Shown here piece by piece: positions 17,458 to 26,693 of a stretch of 47,499 bases of DNA. The stretch is from the NCBI GenBank assembly GCA_947476295.1, contig CANJQC010000033.1, positions 1-47,499 of the forward strand, given 5' to 3'. Below the pieces are notes generated by a model. That model was not told the origin of the DNA, made no database searches, and saw only the letters and a program-made list of their open reading frames with translations. A program made the position numbers and the translations under genes. Each line of letters starts with the position of its first letter. Within the stretch, counting starts at the first letter, position 1. Source of the DNA: Planctomycetaceae bacterium. Lineage in GTDB: Bacteria; Planctomycetota; Planctomycetia; Planctomycetales; Planctomycetaceae.

Positions 17458-18675
17458 TTAAAGCTCGCCTCCTGATAAACTGGCACCTAATGCCATCAGT
17501 TGCTTTCCCACAGCCGCCAACGAAAACGCAGTCTCGACACGGCTGTTTGCTGCAAAGCGTCGCAACAACTGTGGCGACTGAATCAGCTGCTCCACTGCAT
17601 TTACTATTGCAGCGGAAGTGACGTCAGGCAAATGCAGACCATTGTAGTTATGCACAGCGACATCACCGCAGCAAACTGACGCAATTACTGGCAGCCCATA
17701 CGATAATGCCTCCAGCTGAGTGAGTGCAAACCCATCAGAGTGTGTCGGCAGAATAAACACATCAGCTGTTCGATAATAGCTGGCAACTTCATGTCGGGAA
17801 ACCGCGCCCGTCACCGTTGTCTGAGGCAGTCTTCGAAAGCGATCAAGCAATTCTGCAGGACCACCTCCAACAATCAGCCACTCCACGGGCCGACCCACCA
17901 GCAACTGAATGGCTTCGGCCAGCTCAAACGATCCTTTTCGCGGGATCACCTGCCCAAGGAACAACACTCGCAACGGCCGCTCAGCCCCAAATTGTTCCGG
18001 GATGGTGGGGGAAGGGGGAATCGGTGCTGCCGCCTGATCGTAGGCTAGGGGAATAACGTGAAGCCGATCGACTGCGATACCCTCTTCCAGCAAAGCTTCT
18101 CTGGTCCATTCAGAATTGACAATAATTGCATCGGCCAGATTACACTCGGAATGCCAGTTGTCCCAGTACAGCGGAGAGGGCCATTCCGAAAGGAGGTCAC
18201 CGCGCTGCCTTTCGATGTCCTGCACAATCTGCATTTCCATGGGCCCGGGATCAATTTGTCCCAGGACAGTATGGCACCCTAACTGTTTTGCCAGTTGAAA
18301 GATCTTCCTCGCTGCATAACTGTAGGCGAATACGGTCACAGGAGACGGAGACGACTGCACTAGAGCTGGAAGAACACCGCAAGCTTTCCGCTGGAACCAG
18401 TCATTCACAGCCACGTTGCGCTGCCACAAAGTCCGTTGCTGCAGCTTCAATCGAGTCTGCAGACATAAAGCGGACCAATTCCATGCGGCCACAGTCTTGT
18501 CGTCAATTTCCGGATGATGACGCTGTCGCCAGCGTGAAGGAAGCCATCCAGTTTTTTTCGCAGCCCAGACATCAGTGACCAGATGCGCGGCCCCTCCGCT
18601 GCGAAGAATACTCCGAGGAATCGCATAGTGCTCGCGTCCCCCGATTTGGCAGCAGATCCATGCTTGCTGGTGCAA
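17458..18675 (-). CDS. Glycosyltransferase family 4 protein, TTG start
   Basis: A 405-residue GT-B enzyme. The N-terminus AWICCQIGGREHYAIPRS is conserved in a subgroup of GT4 proteins. The donor half has VLFLGQVIPRKGSFELAEA, WLIVGGGPAELLDRF and DGFALTQLE in place of the usual EX7E (the first Glu is Asp). An in-frame stop lies a few codons upstream and no ATG or GTG precedes the conserved N-terminus, so TTG at 18675 is the only ordinary start; an AGGGA lies about 9-10 bases before it. The gene ends 3 bases before the polymerase gene. Sugar specificity is unknown. Confidence 0.85.
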   Translation of the reverse strand: MHQQAWICCQIGGREHYAIPRSILRSGGAAHLVTDVWAAKKTGWLPSRWRQRHHPEIDDKTVAAWNWSALCLQTRLKLQQRTLWQRNVAVNDWFQRKACGVLPALVQSSPSPVTVFAYSYAARKIFQLAKQLGCHTVLGQIDPGPMEMQIVQDIERQRGDLLSEWPSPLYWDNWHSECNLADAIIVNSEWTREALLEEGIAVDRLHVIPLAYDQAAAPIPPSPTIPEQFGAERPLRVLFLGQVIPRKGSFELAEAIQLLVGRPVEWLIVGGGPAELLDRFRRLPQTTVTGAVSRHEVASYYRTADVFILPTHSDGFALTQLEALSYGLPVIASVCCGDVAVHNYNGLHLPDVTSAAIVNAVEQLIQSPQLLRRFAANSRVETAFSLAAVGKQLMALGASLSGGEL

Positions 18676-18767
18676 AGATGTCGGTCCCTGTTTACTTTAT
18701 CGTTTAGCAAACGCCCGACTTCCACAGAAAGCCGAGCCTCCGATGCGAAATTGCCAATCAACAGCTC

Positions 18768-19382
18768 TCATAACAACCACGGTTGGTAGTTCAATTCGTA
18801 GACAAGATTTGGATTGCGGGATCCGATTTTGCGGGCGGGGACTCCAGCAACTATCGTGAATGGATCTACATCTTTACTGACCACCGCACCGGCTGCAACG
18901 ACAGCTCCTTCGCCAATGCTGACACCAGGCAAAATGATGGCTCGGTAGCCAATCCAGACGCGATCCCCGATCACTACGTCTCCGCCCTGATCAGCAAAGT
19001 CCGGAGATTGAGGATCATGCCCCAAAGTCAAGATCGTTGCCTCCGGGCCGATACTTACATTGTCACCCGTGACAATCCTGTACTTCCGCCCATCGAGCAG
19101 GCAGCCAAAGTTGATCACGTTCTGATTGCCCAGACTGACTTTGCGGGGATTCAGGAAACTACAGCCAAGCTGAACTCCCAATCTCCGTCCGCAGGATTTC
19201 AATGTTGCCTTAAGCCACAACACTCGGAGATGTCGGCTAGGGACATAGGTCACCAAGCCGTTGTAAATCCATGCGACAATGGCTCCCAATAATAGTCTGC
19301 ACGTCATCGACTGTCTGCTCTCCTCTGCAAATCGGGAACTCATTTGCATCGTATCGTCGCTCGGACGTCGAAATGAATCCAT
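18768..19382 (-). CDS. Hexapeptide-repeat acyltransferase
   Basis: A left-handed beta-helix acyltransferase of about 204 residues, of the maltose/galactoside O-acetyltransferase type. Repeats run through VSLGNQNVINFGCLLDG, GDNVSIGPEATILTLGHD and IGDRVWIGYRAIILPGVSIGEG, and end in the typical VVSKDVDPFTIVAGVPARKIGSRN. The catalytic His is in LGHDPQSPDF. The N-terminus carries a hydrophobic helix (LLLGAIVAWIYNGLVTYV). The start is uncertain: TTG 19415, ATG 19382 and ATG 19349 are all in frame, none with a strong ribosome binding site. The neighbours, an FkbM methyltransferase and GT4 genes, suggest it acylates a sugar of the exopolysaccharide. Confidence 0.83.
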   Translation of the reverse strand: MDSFRRPSDDTMQMSSRFAEESRQSMTCRLLLGAIVAWIYNGLVTYVPSRHLRVLWLKATLKSCGRRLGVQLGCSFLNPRKVSLGNQNVINFGCLLDGRKYRIVTGDNVSIGPEATILTLGHDPQSPDFADQGGDVVIGDRVWIGYRAIILPGVSIGEGAVVAAGAVVSKDVDPFTIVAGVPARKIGSRNPNLVYELNYQPWLL

Positions 19383-19454
19383 TGCTGCTGCAGGATCTTC
19401 GTGTTTTCCATTCAAATGCGTTAACAGGAAATGGTTTTGTGTTCGGTCCGCACT

Positions 19455-20204
19455 TCATACCGATTTTTCGGACAACTCCGATCTCGCCAGCCACATGATT
19501 CCGAAGCCATTATTCGGGACAAGTTTCTCAATCTTGAAGCCGATGCCATGCACAGCAGTCTCCAGATCCGCCATCGTCTTCTGATTCACAAGGTGGTATT
19601 CCATGTGAATTCGATGAACTCGGCAAAAAGCTTTGGTGTTCTGAAGTATCTCCCACTCTGCTCCTTCGCAGTCCATCTTGAGAAGATCAACCTCAGCAGG
19701 TAAGGCACAAATAATCTTTTCGATGGACATCAATTTCACGTTTCCATATTCGGACTGAGTCACTGTGCTGAGTCGCCAGTCTTCAGTCGTGTGAAGGGAA
19801 ATGAACCCTTCGGCCGCGCCGACTGCTGCATTGGAAATTTGAGCGCTTGGCACATTCTTGATGGCGTACTTCCATGCCAGAGGATTGGGTTCGAAGCCGA
19901 CGATCTCGGCATCAGGGTAGAGCTTATGGGCATACCACGAGAATATACCCACATTGGTTCCAATATCGACGATCATTCGAGGGGCTGTCTTCAGTTCTCT
20001 TAGTCCGTACTCGTCGTCAAGAATCACATTGATGACGTCCAGATTCACGTGGGACTGAGATCTTGGAAGGTGGAGACAGCTTTTGTCACGAAGGACTGTT
20101 TTTTCCGGGAGTCGAAAAGTGCTCTGCCGCAGAAAATTCAGCCCTAGATCCTTCGCAATACGCCGCCGCCTGATCAGAGTCCGAAGCCGCTCAATCCATC
20201 TCAT
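19455..20204 (-). CDS. FkbM family methyltransferase
   Basis: A 249-residue SAM-dependent methyltransferase of the FkbM family, which O-methylates sugars in many polysaccharide clusters. The SAM glycine loop is VDIGTNVGIFSWYA, the acidic residue of the next strand is in VGFEPNPLAW, and the family signature DLLKMDCEGAEWEIL is present. The ATG directly abuts the stop (TAG) of the GT4 gene that follows on the minus strand, so it is tightly packed in the same operon. The methylated sugar is unknown. Confidence 0.87.
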   Translation of the reverse strand: MRWIERLRTLIRRRRIAKDLGLNFLRQSTFRLPEKTVLRDKSCLHLPRSQSHVNLDVINVILDDEYGLRELKTAPRMIVDIGTNVGIFSWYAHKLYPDAEIVGFEPNPLAWKYAIKNVPSAQISNAAVGAAEGFISLHTTEDWRLSTVTQSEYGNVKLMSIEKIICALPAEVDLLKMDCEGAEWEILQNTKAFCRVHRIHMEYHLVNQKTMADLETAVHGIGFKIEKLVPNNGFGIMWLARSELSEKSV

Positions 20205-21365
20205 CTAAGTGCCCCGTAGCCCATCCCGTATCAAAGTTGCATTTTCTTTCCATGAATGAACCCTGCGATAGCCGTCCCAATTCGGAACAGCCGATGTCTC
20301 TTGAAGCAACTGTTTAACACCAAAACAGGTTGCCTCAAAGGAATCCGGCTTGACCCAATGACCAAGGTTGTATTTTTCTACTAACCGTTTCAATGGTCCA
20401 CCACCACTGCTGCACAGTACACGACAGCCAAACTGAGCAGCGTTGTTCAGAACACCGCTCGCAGACCGAAAGGCGGACGAATACATCAACGAGACGAAGT
20501 CTGCAGCCAGGAAATACTGGAATACTTCCCGGTTATGCACAAATCGGTGCAACCAGTGACAGCGATCTGCGACACCAGATCTCGCGGATAAATCCTGATA
20601 ATGGCGAACTGGCTTCTGAGACGAAGACTGCTCACGTCCAACGACCAGCAAGTGCAAGTCCGGAAACAACGGCAGTGCCTTGATGATAAGGTCCATGTTC
20701 TTGCCATCTCGGATATGCCCAAATGCAAGCAAGACGCGGGCGTCTGCCGGAATACCCAGCTCCAATCGAATCAGATTACGGTCAGGTAGCGGATCAGGCA
20801 CTGGCACCTGATACAAACCGTGAGGAATCACCCTAAGGTTCAGTTTTCTGGCTGGGCAGCCCGTATCAAGGACACTTTGATCATGAACGAAGGCCACGTC
20901 AACGAACGAATACGCCTGAGACACCGACCATTGGTGCCAACATCGCGGTCCCACCTGAAAATCTCGAACCGGGTCATGCACAACACTGCCAATCCGTACG
21001 CCCCGTGATCTCATTCGACGCAAAATCCCCGCCCAGAACGGGGCGAAATATTCAGCGTAGCTGGCGATAACAACGCAAGTGGCCTGATATTCTTCCACTG
21101 TCTGAGCCAGCTGACGGGCCTCGGATCGACACCGTCGGATCCACCGTAACACTTTCCACGTGCGTGAAAGGGCTGCTTTCCCGTCAGGTTCCGGAGCAAG
21201 AGGAATAAAGGGAATGCCGGGAGACTTTTCCTCCAGCCCCTTCTGCAGGTGTTTCCGACCAAGGAAGATTACATCACAACCGAGTTCCGCCAGTGCCGCA
21301 GCCTGATGGATGGAATACTCAGAAAGACCACCTTCATCGACAGCCGCAAAATAGATGAGTTTCAC
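20205..21365 (-). CDS. GT4-like glycosyltransferase, atypical donor motif
   Basis: A GT-B fold protein of about 386 residues. Its N-terminal domain opens with KLIYFAAVDEGGLSEYSIHQAA, and the donor half has VLLAFGHIRDGKNMDLIIKA and LHLLVVGREQSS. In the place of the EX7E motif it reads FRSASGVLNNAAQFG, without either Glu, so catalysis must differ from the standard GT4 scheme or be weak. The frame stays open to GTG 21443, but the family N-terminus begins at GTG 21365, which is the preferred start; no good Shine-Dalgarno helps. It abuts the FkbM gene. Confidence 0.75.
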   Translation of the reverse strand: MKLIYFAAVDEGGLSEYSIHQAAALAELGCDVIFLGRKHLQKGLEEKSPGIPFIPLAPEPDGKAALSRTWKVLRWIRRCRSEARQLAQTVEEYQATCVVIASYAEYFAPFWAGILRRMRSRGVRIGSVVHDPVRDFQVGPRCWHQWSVSQAYSFVDVAFVHDQSVLDTGCPARKLNLRVIPHGLYQVPVPDPLPDRNLIRLELGIPADARVLLAFGHIRDGKNMDLIIKALPLFPDLHLLVVGREQSSSQKPVRHYQDLSARSGVADRCHWLHRFVHNREVFQYFLAADFVSLMYSSAFRSASGVLNNAAQFGCRVLCSSGGGPLKRLVEKYNLGHWVKPDSFEATCFGVKQLLQETSAVPNWDGYRRVHSWKENATLIRDGLRGT

Positions 21366-21457
21366 GAATCCGTTGCTTTTCGAGTCGGGTCTGGTCGTCT
21401 GCCTAGGACAATTTTCACAATGGACTCCGGATCCAGTGACCACGGCAGGTGACGGTC

Positions 21458-22666
21458 TCAGTGTACCTCAATATGTTTCCGCAGCAGGCTTCGGAAGTTC
21501 GACACCGAGAAATGTCGCTGTGCCTTTTCCTGTCGTGCGATCGCCTGTGCTCGAAGTTCACTGAATGATGAAACTGCCTTTTTTATGCCAGAAACAAGTT
21601 CATCTAGACTTCCATCGCAGAATGTAATCCCTGCCCCGAATTCTTCGAGCTGATCACTCATGGTCGTCTGATTGGTCGCGATCACCGGCAAGCCCTGAAT
21701 CATGGCTTCAATCACCACGCGAGACACCCGTACGTTGTACGCATGCCGCTGATAGGGCAACATTATTACGTCGGTTTCAGAAAGTTGTTTGGCATATTCT
21801 CCGTCGCGAAAATAACGTCGAATGAACTCGACTTTCCCTGATTCTTCTAGGTCCGTCCGCGGCTGCACCAACTGCCCATTCTGATCTTGAAAATCATCGA
21901 TCCACTGAATCACAAATCTTGCGGCAATGTCCCTCTCTTCGGCCAGAAATCCCGCCACTGCCAGTTGAAGAATATTACTCCCTTTTTCAAGGCGAGCGGC
22001 ACCATAGCAGGCCAGAGTGATCGGCCGGTCGAGCGTTGCTGATTCGATAGTTGCCGATCGAACTGGATGCGGAAGATACGTGACCGAGAGACCAGTAAGT
22101 TGTCCCAAAGCCGTCTGCATCGGATAGGTTTCGACACCCACTATCACACGCTTCGTATGAACAAACGGTTTTAGAGCGGCAAACAAAAGACCGAGCAACT
22201 TTGTCGTGGGCCCGCCCGTCCATACCGCATGGCCATCGTCACTCAACTGCAGCGGCATGTTTGGAAAGAACAACAATACTCGAGATTCGGGAGGCACGAT
22301 TCCGAATCGGATCAGCCAGTACCACGCCAGCAGGTGATGAACAAGCACGGTCGGCACAAAGATTACTTCAGGAGCTGGATTCGTCCGCAACCATCTTTTC
22401 ATGACCTGGATAGTTTTCCACGCATGATAAGGTACACGACCATACCTTCGCATGCGAGAACTTTCGTCGCTCATCCTATGCCAGATCGATGCCGGAAGCA
22501 AAGGCTTCGCCTGTATTCCCTCGGTTATAAACTCCTCGGCATTGTGATCTGCCAGGATGGTAACTTCGTCTCCAAGGCCGCTCAGGCCAACGCGGAAAGT
22601 CTCCACATATTCAGCCCAGTGCCCCTTTCGATCTTTTAATGCGTCCTCGACGATCAACCACTTCAT
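21458..22666 (-). CDS. Glycosyltransferase family 4-like protein
   Basis: A 402-residue GT-B protein. It starts MKWLIVEDALKDRKGHWAEYVETF and has a donor domain with LACYGAARLEKGSNILQLAV and a C-terminal RVSRVVIEAMIQGLPVIATN, where the second Glu of the EX7E motif is kept and the first is not. Its ATG at 22666 overlaps the stop of the upstream GT4 gene (ATGA), showing translational coupling. Assigned as a repeat-unit glycosyltransferase from fold and location; the sugar is unknown. Confidence 0.8.
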   Translation of the reverse strand: MKWLIVEDALKDRKGHWAEYVETFRVGLSGLGDEVTILADHNAEEFITEGIQAKPLLPASIWHRMSDESSRMRRYGRVPYHAWKTIQVMKRWLRTNPAPEVIFVPTVLVHHLLAWYWLIRFGIVPPESRVLLFFPNMPLQLSDDGHAVWTGGPTTKLLGLLFAALKPFVHTKRVIVGVETYPMQTALGQLTGLSVTYLPHPVRSATIESATLDRPITLACYGAARLEKGSNILQLAVAGFLAEERDIAARFVIQWIDDFQDQNGQLVQPRTDLEESGKVEFIRRYFRDGEYAKQLSETDVIMLPYQRHAYNVRVSRVVIEAMIQGLPVIATNQTTMSDQLEEFGAGITFCDGSLDELVSGIKKAVSSFSELRAQAIARQEKAQRHFSVSNFRSLLRKHIEVH

Positions 22667-23901
22667 GCCACGAATGCCTCCGCTGAATCTCTGCCAGCAT
22701 CAATGGCGGACTCAAGAACGCTAATATACTCAAGGGCACGGTGATTCCATTGGCACGAATCGTTGTACAGAGCGTACGCGGATCTTGCAATCGACTGTCG
22801 TCGCTTTGGACAACTGCAGAGTGATGTGAGAGCCTCGACAACTGAATTAAGATCTCGAGGTTTGGTCAATACTGCGTTTTCTCCGTCAGTCAGGATTTCC
22901 GCAACCCCCGCATCGGAGCTCACCACCACTGGGCAGCCATTGGCCATAGCTTCCAGAAAGACAACGCCAAAAGGCTCCGCCCAGCCGACCAAGGCAAAAA
23001 CGTCAGCCGCAAGCATCTCCCGCTGGACCTCTTGATGCTCGATCGACCCCATCAAACGGATCTGATTCCGTGACGCCAGCTGTGAAACCAGTCTCTCGAT
23101 CAGTTCCCGATCCGGACCATCGCCCGCGATTCGCAATGTAGCTTGAGGAAACTCCTTCCATACCTGATCGAAGGCCTGAATCAGCAAGGGGACATCTTTG
23201 CGGCTATACAGATTGCCGCAGCAAAAGATGCGAACGTCAGGCTTGTCGATATGTCGGTCCAGTGCCTCCAAACCGCACGGTGCAAACCCGGCTCCATTGT
23301 AAATTGTCTGAAATCGGCCGTCCGGGAGGATCTGCTCGGCGATCTTCTGCATGGTCTTCGAGACCGTGACACTGCAGGCAGCGGCCTTGATCACAGGCTG
23401 CAGCACTCGGAGCCAGCGGGGATTGTCGCGGCAGCCCAGAAAATCGCCCACTTCATGGTCCACAGTGATATAGGGTAAGCCCCAAAGTTGCTTCAGTTTC
23501 AGGGCCACAAGACCATTGACCAGACTATGATTGGCGAGAATGACATCCGGCTGGAAATCCACAACGGTCTTCAAAACCTGGCGCCTTGCTGTGAGCCAGC
23601 CAATCCTCAGAAAAAATGAGGGAGCAAAGCCGAGCAGCCTCCAAGTTTGCTTAATGGGATAACACAGCCATCGCGGATATCGAACAGGGACGCCCGCCAT
23701 TCTCGCTGCTGGCGGACACAATGCATATGTGTTGACGGCGGGCCAGATCCGTGCGAGCCAACGCGGAAACGTCGGCGTTAGACTGACAACCTCCACTTCG
23801 ATCCCTGCCAACTTTAGAGCCACCGCATGATCCAGCGACCACGTGCCCATACGAGCATTCGATGGTCTGGGAAAATATGTAGAGAGGAACAGGACCTTCA
23901 T
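22663..23901 (-). CDS. Glycosyltransferase family 4 protein
   Basis: A 412-residue GT4 enzyme. The N-terminus MKVLFLSTYFPRPSNARMGTW is the classic opening. FCCGNLYSRKDVPLLIQAF and LRIAGDGPDRELIERL mark the nucleotide-sugar domain, and the EX7E motif EPFGVVFLE is intact, followed by ANGCPVVVSSDAG. The start is ATG 23901, as the frame's upstream extension lacks homology. Its end overlaps the next gene by 4 bases. Likely one of the serial sugar-addition steps. Confidence 0.88.
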   Translation of the reverse strand: MKVLFLSTYFPRPSNARMGTWSLDHAVALKLAGIEVEVVSLTPTFPRWLARIWPAVNTYALCPPAARMAGVPVRYPRWLCYPIKQTWRLLGFAPSFFLRIGWLTARRQVLKTVVDFQPDVILANHSLVNGLVALKLKQLWGLPYITVDHEVGDFLGCRDNPRWLRVLQPVIKAAACSVTVSKTMQKIAEQILPDGRFQTIYNGAGFAPCGLEALDRHIDKPDVRIFCCGNLYSRKDVPLLIQAFDQVWKEFPQATLRIAGDGPDRELIERLVSQLASRNQIRLMGSIEHQEVQREMLAADVFALVGWAEPFGVVFLEAMANGCPVVVSSDAGVAEILTDGENAVLTKPRDLNSVVEALTSLCSCPKRRQSIARSAYALYNDSCQWNHRALEYISVLESAIDAGRDSAEAFVA

Positions 23902-23944
23902 TGGCGTGTGTTTGCCCGGATGCATTTCGGTCAACAAGACTGCT

Positions 23945-24655
23945 TTACTGCGGCTTTATCGCTACAATGGCTATATGAGAAGCATTTCGAAGCAGATTCA
24001 CGGCTGGAGTCTTTGTCGAGAAGCAAAAGACCTGTGAGGTTTGCGATCGAACCTGCTCAAAATAGTCGATCAGGGAAAACGGGTAGAATACACCATCCCA
24101 GTCGGTGTCGTGGTATCCTTTTCCCCGCGTCATGATCCGGCCCAGCAATCGACGTAGCCCTAATGCGCGGAAACTTTGTTTGAACAATCGCGTCGCCGGG
24201 CTTCCCATTCCATAAATATTGTGGTCCGAAATGACAACCATCCTGGCTGCGACACGCAGGGCTTCCTGAATTGCCCTTTCGGGCGTGGGGATATGATGCA
24301 GAACTCCAAACAGACTGACGCAATCAACGCTGCCATCAGGCAGACTCAGTTTGCACGCATCTCCGTCCTGAATCTGTTCCGGTGTGAATCCTTTTTCAAG
24401 ACACTGTTGTCGCAGTGCTTCAACCGGTTCCACCCCAGACAGAGCAATGTTTGGTGCATGGTCTCTGACATAAGCCAGGGAACGCCCCGTACCACACCCC
24501 AGATCCAGCAGTGAAGTGATCTTATACAGGTCGAACAGCCCGCACAGAACAGCAGTCGCTACATAATGTTCGTCACATTTATCGAACGCACACATCTCAT
24601 CGTAGCACTGTGCCTGCTGACGGTAGAACTCTCTCTGCTTTTTCACATCATGCAT
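23945..24655 (-). CDS. Class I SAM-dependent methyltransferase
   Basis: A methyltransferase of 236 residues with motif I LLDLGCGTGRSLAYV near residues 49-63, an acidic strand in SGVEPVEALRQQ, and VDCVSLFGVLHHIPTPERAI as motif IV region. The C-terminal part (FYPFSLIDYFEQVRSQ) resembles sugar- or lipid-modifying methyltransferases. ATG 24655 is preferred over TTG 24658. It lies between the sulfotransferase gene and GT4 genes, so it may methylate a repeat-unit sugar or a lipid carrier; the target is unknown. Confidence 0.83.
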   Translation of the reverse strand: MHDVKKQREFYRQQAQCYDEMCAFDKCDEHYVATAVLCGLFDLYKITSLLDLGCGTGRSLAYVRDHAPNIALSGVEPVEALRQQCLEKGFTPEQIQDGDACKLSLPDGSVDCVSLFGVLHHIPTPERAIQEALRVAARMVVISDHNIYGMGSPATRLFKQSFRALGLRRLLGRIMTRGKGYHDTDWDGVFYPFSLIDYFEQVRSQTSQVFCFSTKTPAVNLLRNASHIAIVAIKPQ

Positions 24656-24735
24656 CAAAATAACTCCTGCCAGCAGTGAATACTGAACAGTGAAGTAAAG
24701 GCCTGCAATCCTGAGTGCAGACCGAACACTCTGGA

Positions 24736-25584
24736 CTAACGATAGAGAAAATAGTCTTTAAGCCTGAAATACGCGTCATATGGCCTCTGTCGAAACCGAC
24801 GATATTTTCGATTCCTGAATTCAAACTCCTGGAGTGCCGCTGGCCTCTCAGCCACCAAGGCATTCCAGGCTTGCTCATTCTCTCCCAGAGCCCATTGATA
24901 CAGCTGTCGGTCTAGGCGGACATATGGTTCTAGCGATTCATCCCACTCTGTACCAATTCGTGCTGCGCTTCCTCGCTCGTTGAGTTTCAGGTATTCGACA
25001 TTGGGCAGGGCAAATGCCTGCTGTATAAGGAGTAAGGACCGGTCAAACTGCTCGGTGATGCCGGGAGGCGCAAAATGTGCCCTCAGATTTTCAATGGCCT
25101 GCAACAGATCATCTTCCGTCAGGCTTCTGAATGGCTTACGGCAAATGAAATAATCGGACCTACGCAAGTCGCCTAGGAGAAAACGAACCATACCGTTGTC
25201 AGTCTCAAATACACTGTGACTTTCAATGAACTCCTTAAAGCTTCGGTTTTGTGCATGCCTAAAATAAAAAGACCCCGGAGTCACACGCGAGTACTCATAC
25301 AGTGAGATCAGCCTTTTCACGGGATCCCGCAGGAAGGTCACGTACTTTGCAGGTGACGGCAGCAGGTCATGAACACCAAAGCCAAAATGGCCTGCAAAAT
25401 ACCTATCCTCCTGCTTAGCGATTTTGAGGGCCGCCATCAAAGGTTGCGGCTGGACCCCCCGCAGCCTGTTTTTAACTCGAACAAAGATTCCAAGGCCGAA
25501 TTGCTGCCGAAGGATTCGTTTGAATGACAATCCTGCACACTTATGAATGTGAAGAAAGATGATAAAGGGCGTCTGATGTTGCAG
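24736..25584 (-). CDS. Sulfotransferase, probably CTG-initiated
   Basis: The product would transfer sulfate from PAPS to a sugar hydroxyl. The 5'-phosphosulfate-binding loop reads FLHIHKCAGLSF, the 3'-phosphate site is YVTFLRDPVKRLISLYEYSR, and the rest (FAPPGITEQFDRSLLLIQQ) fits the heparan-sulfate-2-O-sulfotransferase-like family. The binding loop lies upstream of the first ordinary start codon in this frame, TTG 25530, which is itself inside the loop. Above it the frame is open back to a TAG at 25600-25602 with no ATG, GTG or TTG. CTG at 25584 is 8 bases after AAGAG and gives 282 residues; ATC or ATT codons are the other options. Family call firm, start inferred. Confidence 0.78.
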   Translation of the reverse strand: MQHQTPFIIFLHIHKCAGLSFKRILRQQFGLGIFVRVKNRLRGVQPQPLMAALKIAKQEDRYFAGHFGFGVHDLLPSPAKYVTFLRDPVKRLISLYEYSRVTPGSFYFRHAQNRSFKEFIESHSVFETDNGMVRFLLGDLRRSDYFICRKPFRSLTEDDLLQAIENLRAHFAPPGITEQFDRSLLLIQQAFALPNVEYLKLNERGSAARIGTEWDESLEPYVRLDRQLYQWALGENEQAWNALVAERPAALQEFEFRNRKYRRFRQRPYDAYFRLKDYFLYR

Positions 25585-25682
25585 GAGACTTACTCTTAAC
25601 TATAAACCTGCTGCGACTGCGCAGGATTTCCATGCGATTGAGATTACGTGATACGTTTAGATCTGTCCGGGTCCGAAATTTT

Positions 25683-26693
25683 TTATGGCTCGAGGTGAAA
25701 GCCCATTTGCCGAATGAGGACTTCCTGAGCTGGAGTCACTGCTTCAGCCTGATACGCTCTTGACCAAGAATGCCCCACAATTCGTCGTCGTATTCCGTTG
25801 CTCATGCGACGGTACCCCGCATCCAATTTTGATAACAGGAAAAACCGTGGCTCAATGAGTGTACGAAGTTGGCTGATGAGCTGCGTCTCTTCCGGACAAA
25901 ACTGACACAACGATCGCAGGGCCGAGTATAAGCGAAAAATATAGTCAGGCTCGCGAGTGATGTCTGGTCGTCTTTCTGCAAGAATGGAATGAACGCTTAT
26001 GAGGCATTGGGCCCAGTCGATGATTCGGCGTTTTGCCCCGAAGCCACTCGCTGTCACTTTTCCATAATCATCGAGCCGATAAAGCATAATTGAACGATCA
26101 TCAAAGATGATCTTTGGACTCTCGTACAGGACTCGCCAAAAGTATTCTGAATCATCACATGTCCAGAGATCCGTGCGATAAAACCCGACACGGTCAATCA
26201 GGGATTTTCGAAACAAACAATGCTGAAAGACCAATGACCAGCCCGTGGAGAACCATTCGAGACAATCTCGATCGTCTGGGATCGCCCGTTGCTGAAGAAC
26301 AGGGCCGTCCAGCTCCAGCCGATTTCCCTTGAACCAAACTCTTGCCCAGGGGCTATAGACCACGTCTGCTGAATGACGCTTCAAACTGTCAACCTGAGTC
26401 TCCAATTGATTCAGCGATGCTAGGTCATCACTGTCCATCAGCCAGATGAAATCACCTGTGGCGAGCCGTAGACCTGCGTTTCGTGCCGCACCAGGCCCCT
26501 GATTTTGTTGTTGGACCACATGAATATGAGTCCCGAATTCGCTGTTTAGAGAATCGACCGTATTGTCCGTAGAGCCATCATCAACGACGATGACTTCACT
26601 GGGTGGCAACGATTGTGATAAGACGTTTTGAACGGTCTGATTCACGAGCCCCGCGCGGTTGTAGGTTGGGATAATGACTGATACCCCAGTCAT
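25683..26693 (-). CDS. Glycosyltransferase family 2 protein
   Basis: A 336-residue GT-A fold, family 2 (inverting) enzyme. It opens with VSVIIPTYNRAGLV, has VVDDGSTDNTVDSL for the nucleotide, and the metal-binding DSDD in FIWLMDSDDLASL. FQHCLFRKSLIDRVG and CDDSEYFWRVL complete the family pattern. Its ATG overlaps the stop of the upstream GT4 gene by 4 bases (ATGA). It is the only GT2 in the window and probably adds one sugar of the repeat unit. Confidence 0.9.
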   Translation of the reverse strand: MTGVSVIIPTYNRAGLVNQTVQNVLSQSLPPSEVIVVDDGSTDNTVDSLNSEFGTHIHVVQQQNQGPGAARNAGLRLATGDFIWLMDSDDLASLNQLETQVDSLKRHSADVVYSPWARVWFKGNRLELDGPVLQQRAIPDDRDCLEWFSTGWSLVFQHCLFRKSLIDRVGFYRTDLWTCDDSEYFWRVLYESPKIIFDDRSIMLYRLDDYGKVTASGFGAKRRIIDWAQCLISVHSILAERRPDITREPDYIFRLYSALRSLCQFCPEETQLISQLRTLIEPRFFLLSKLDAGYRRMSNGIRRRIVGHSWSRAYQAEAVTPAQEVLIRQMGFHLEP

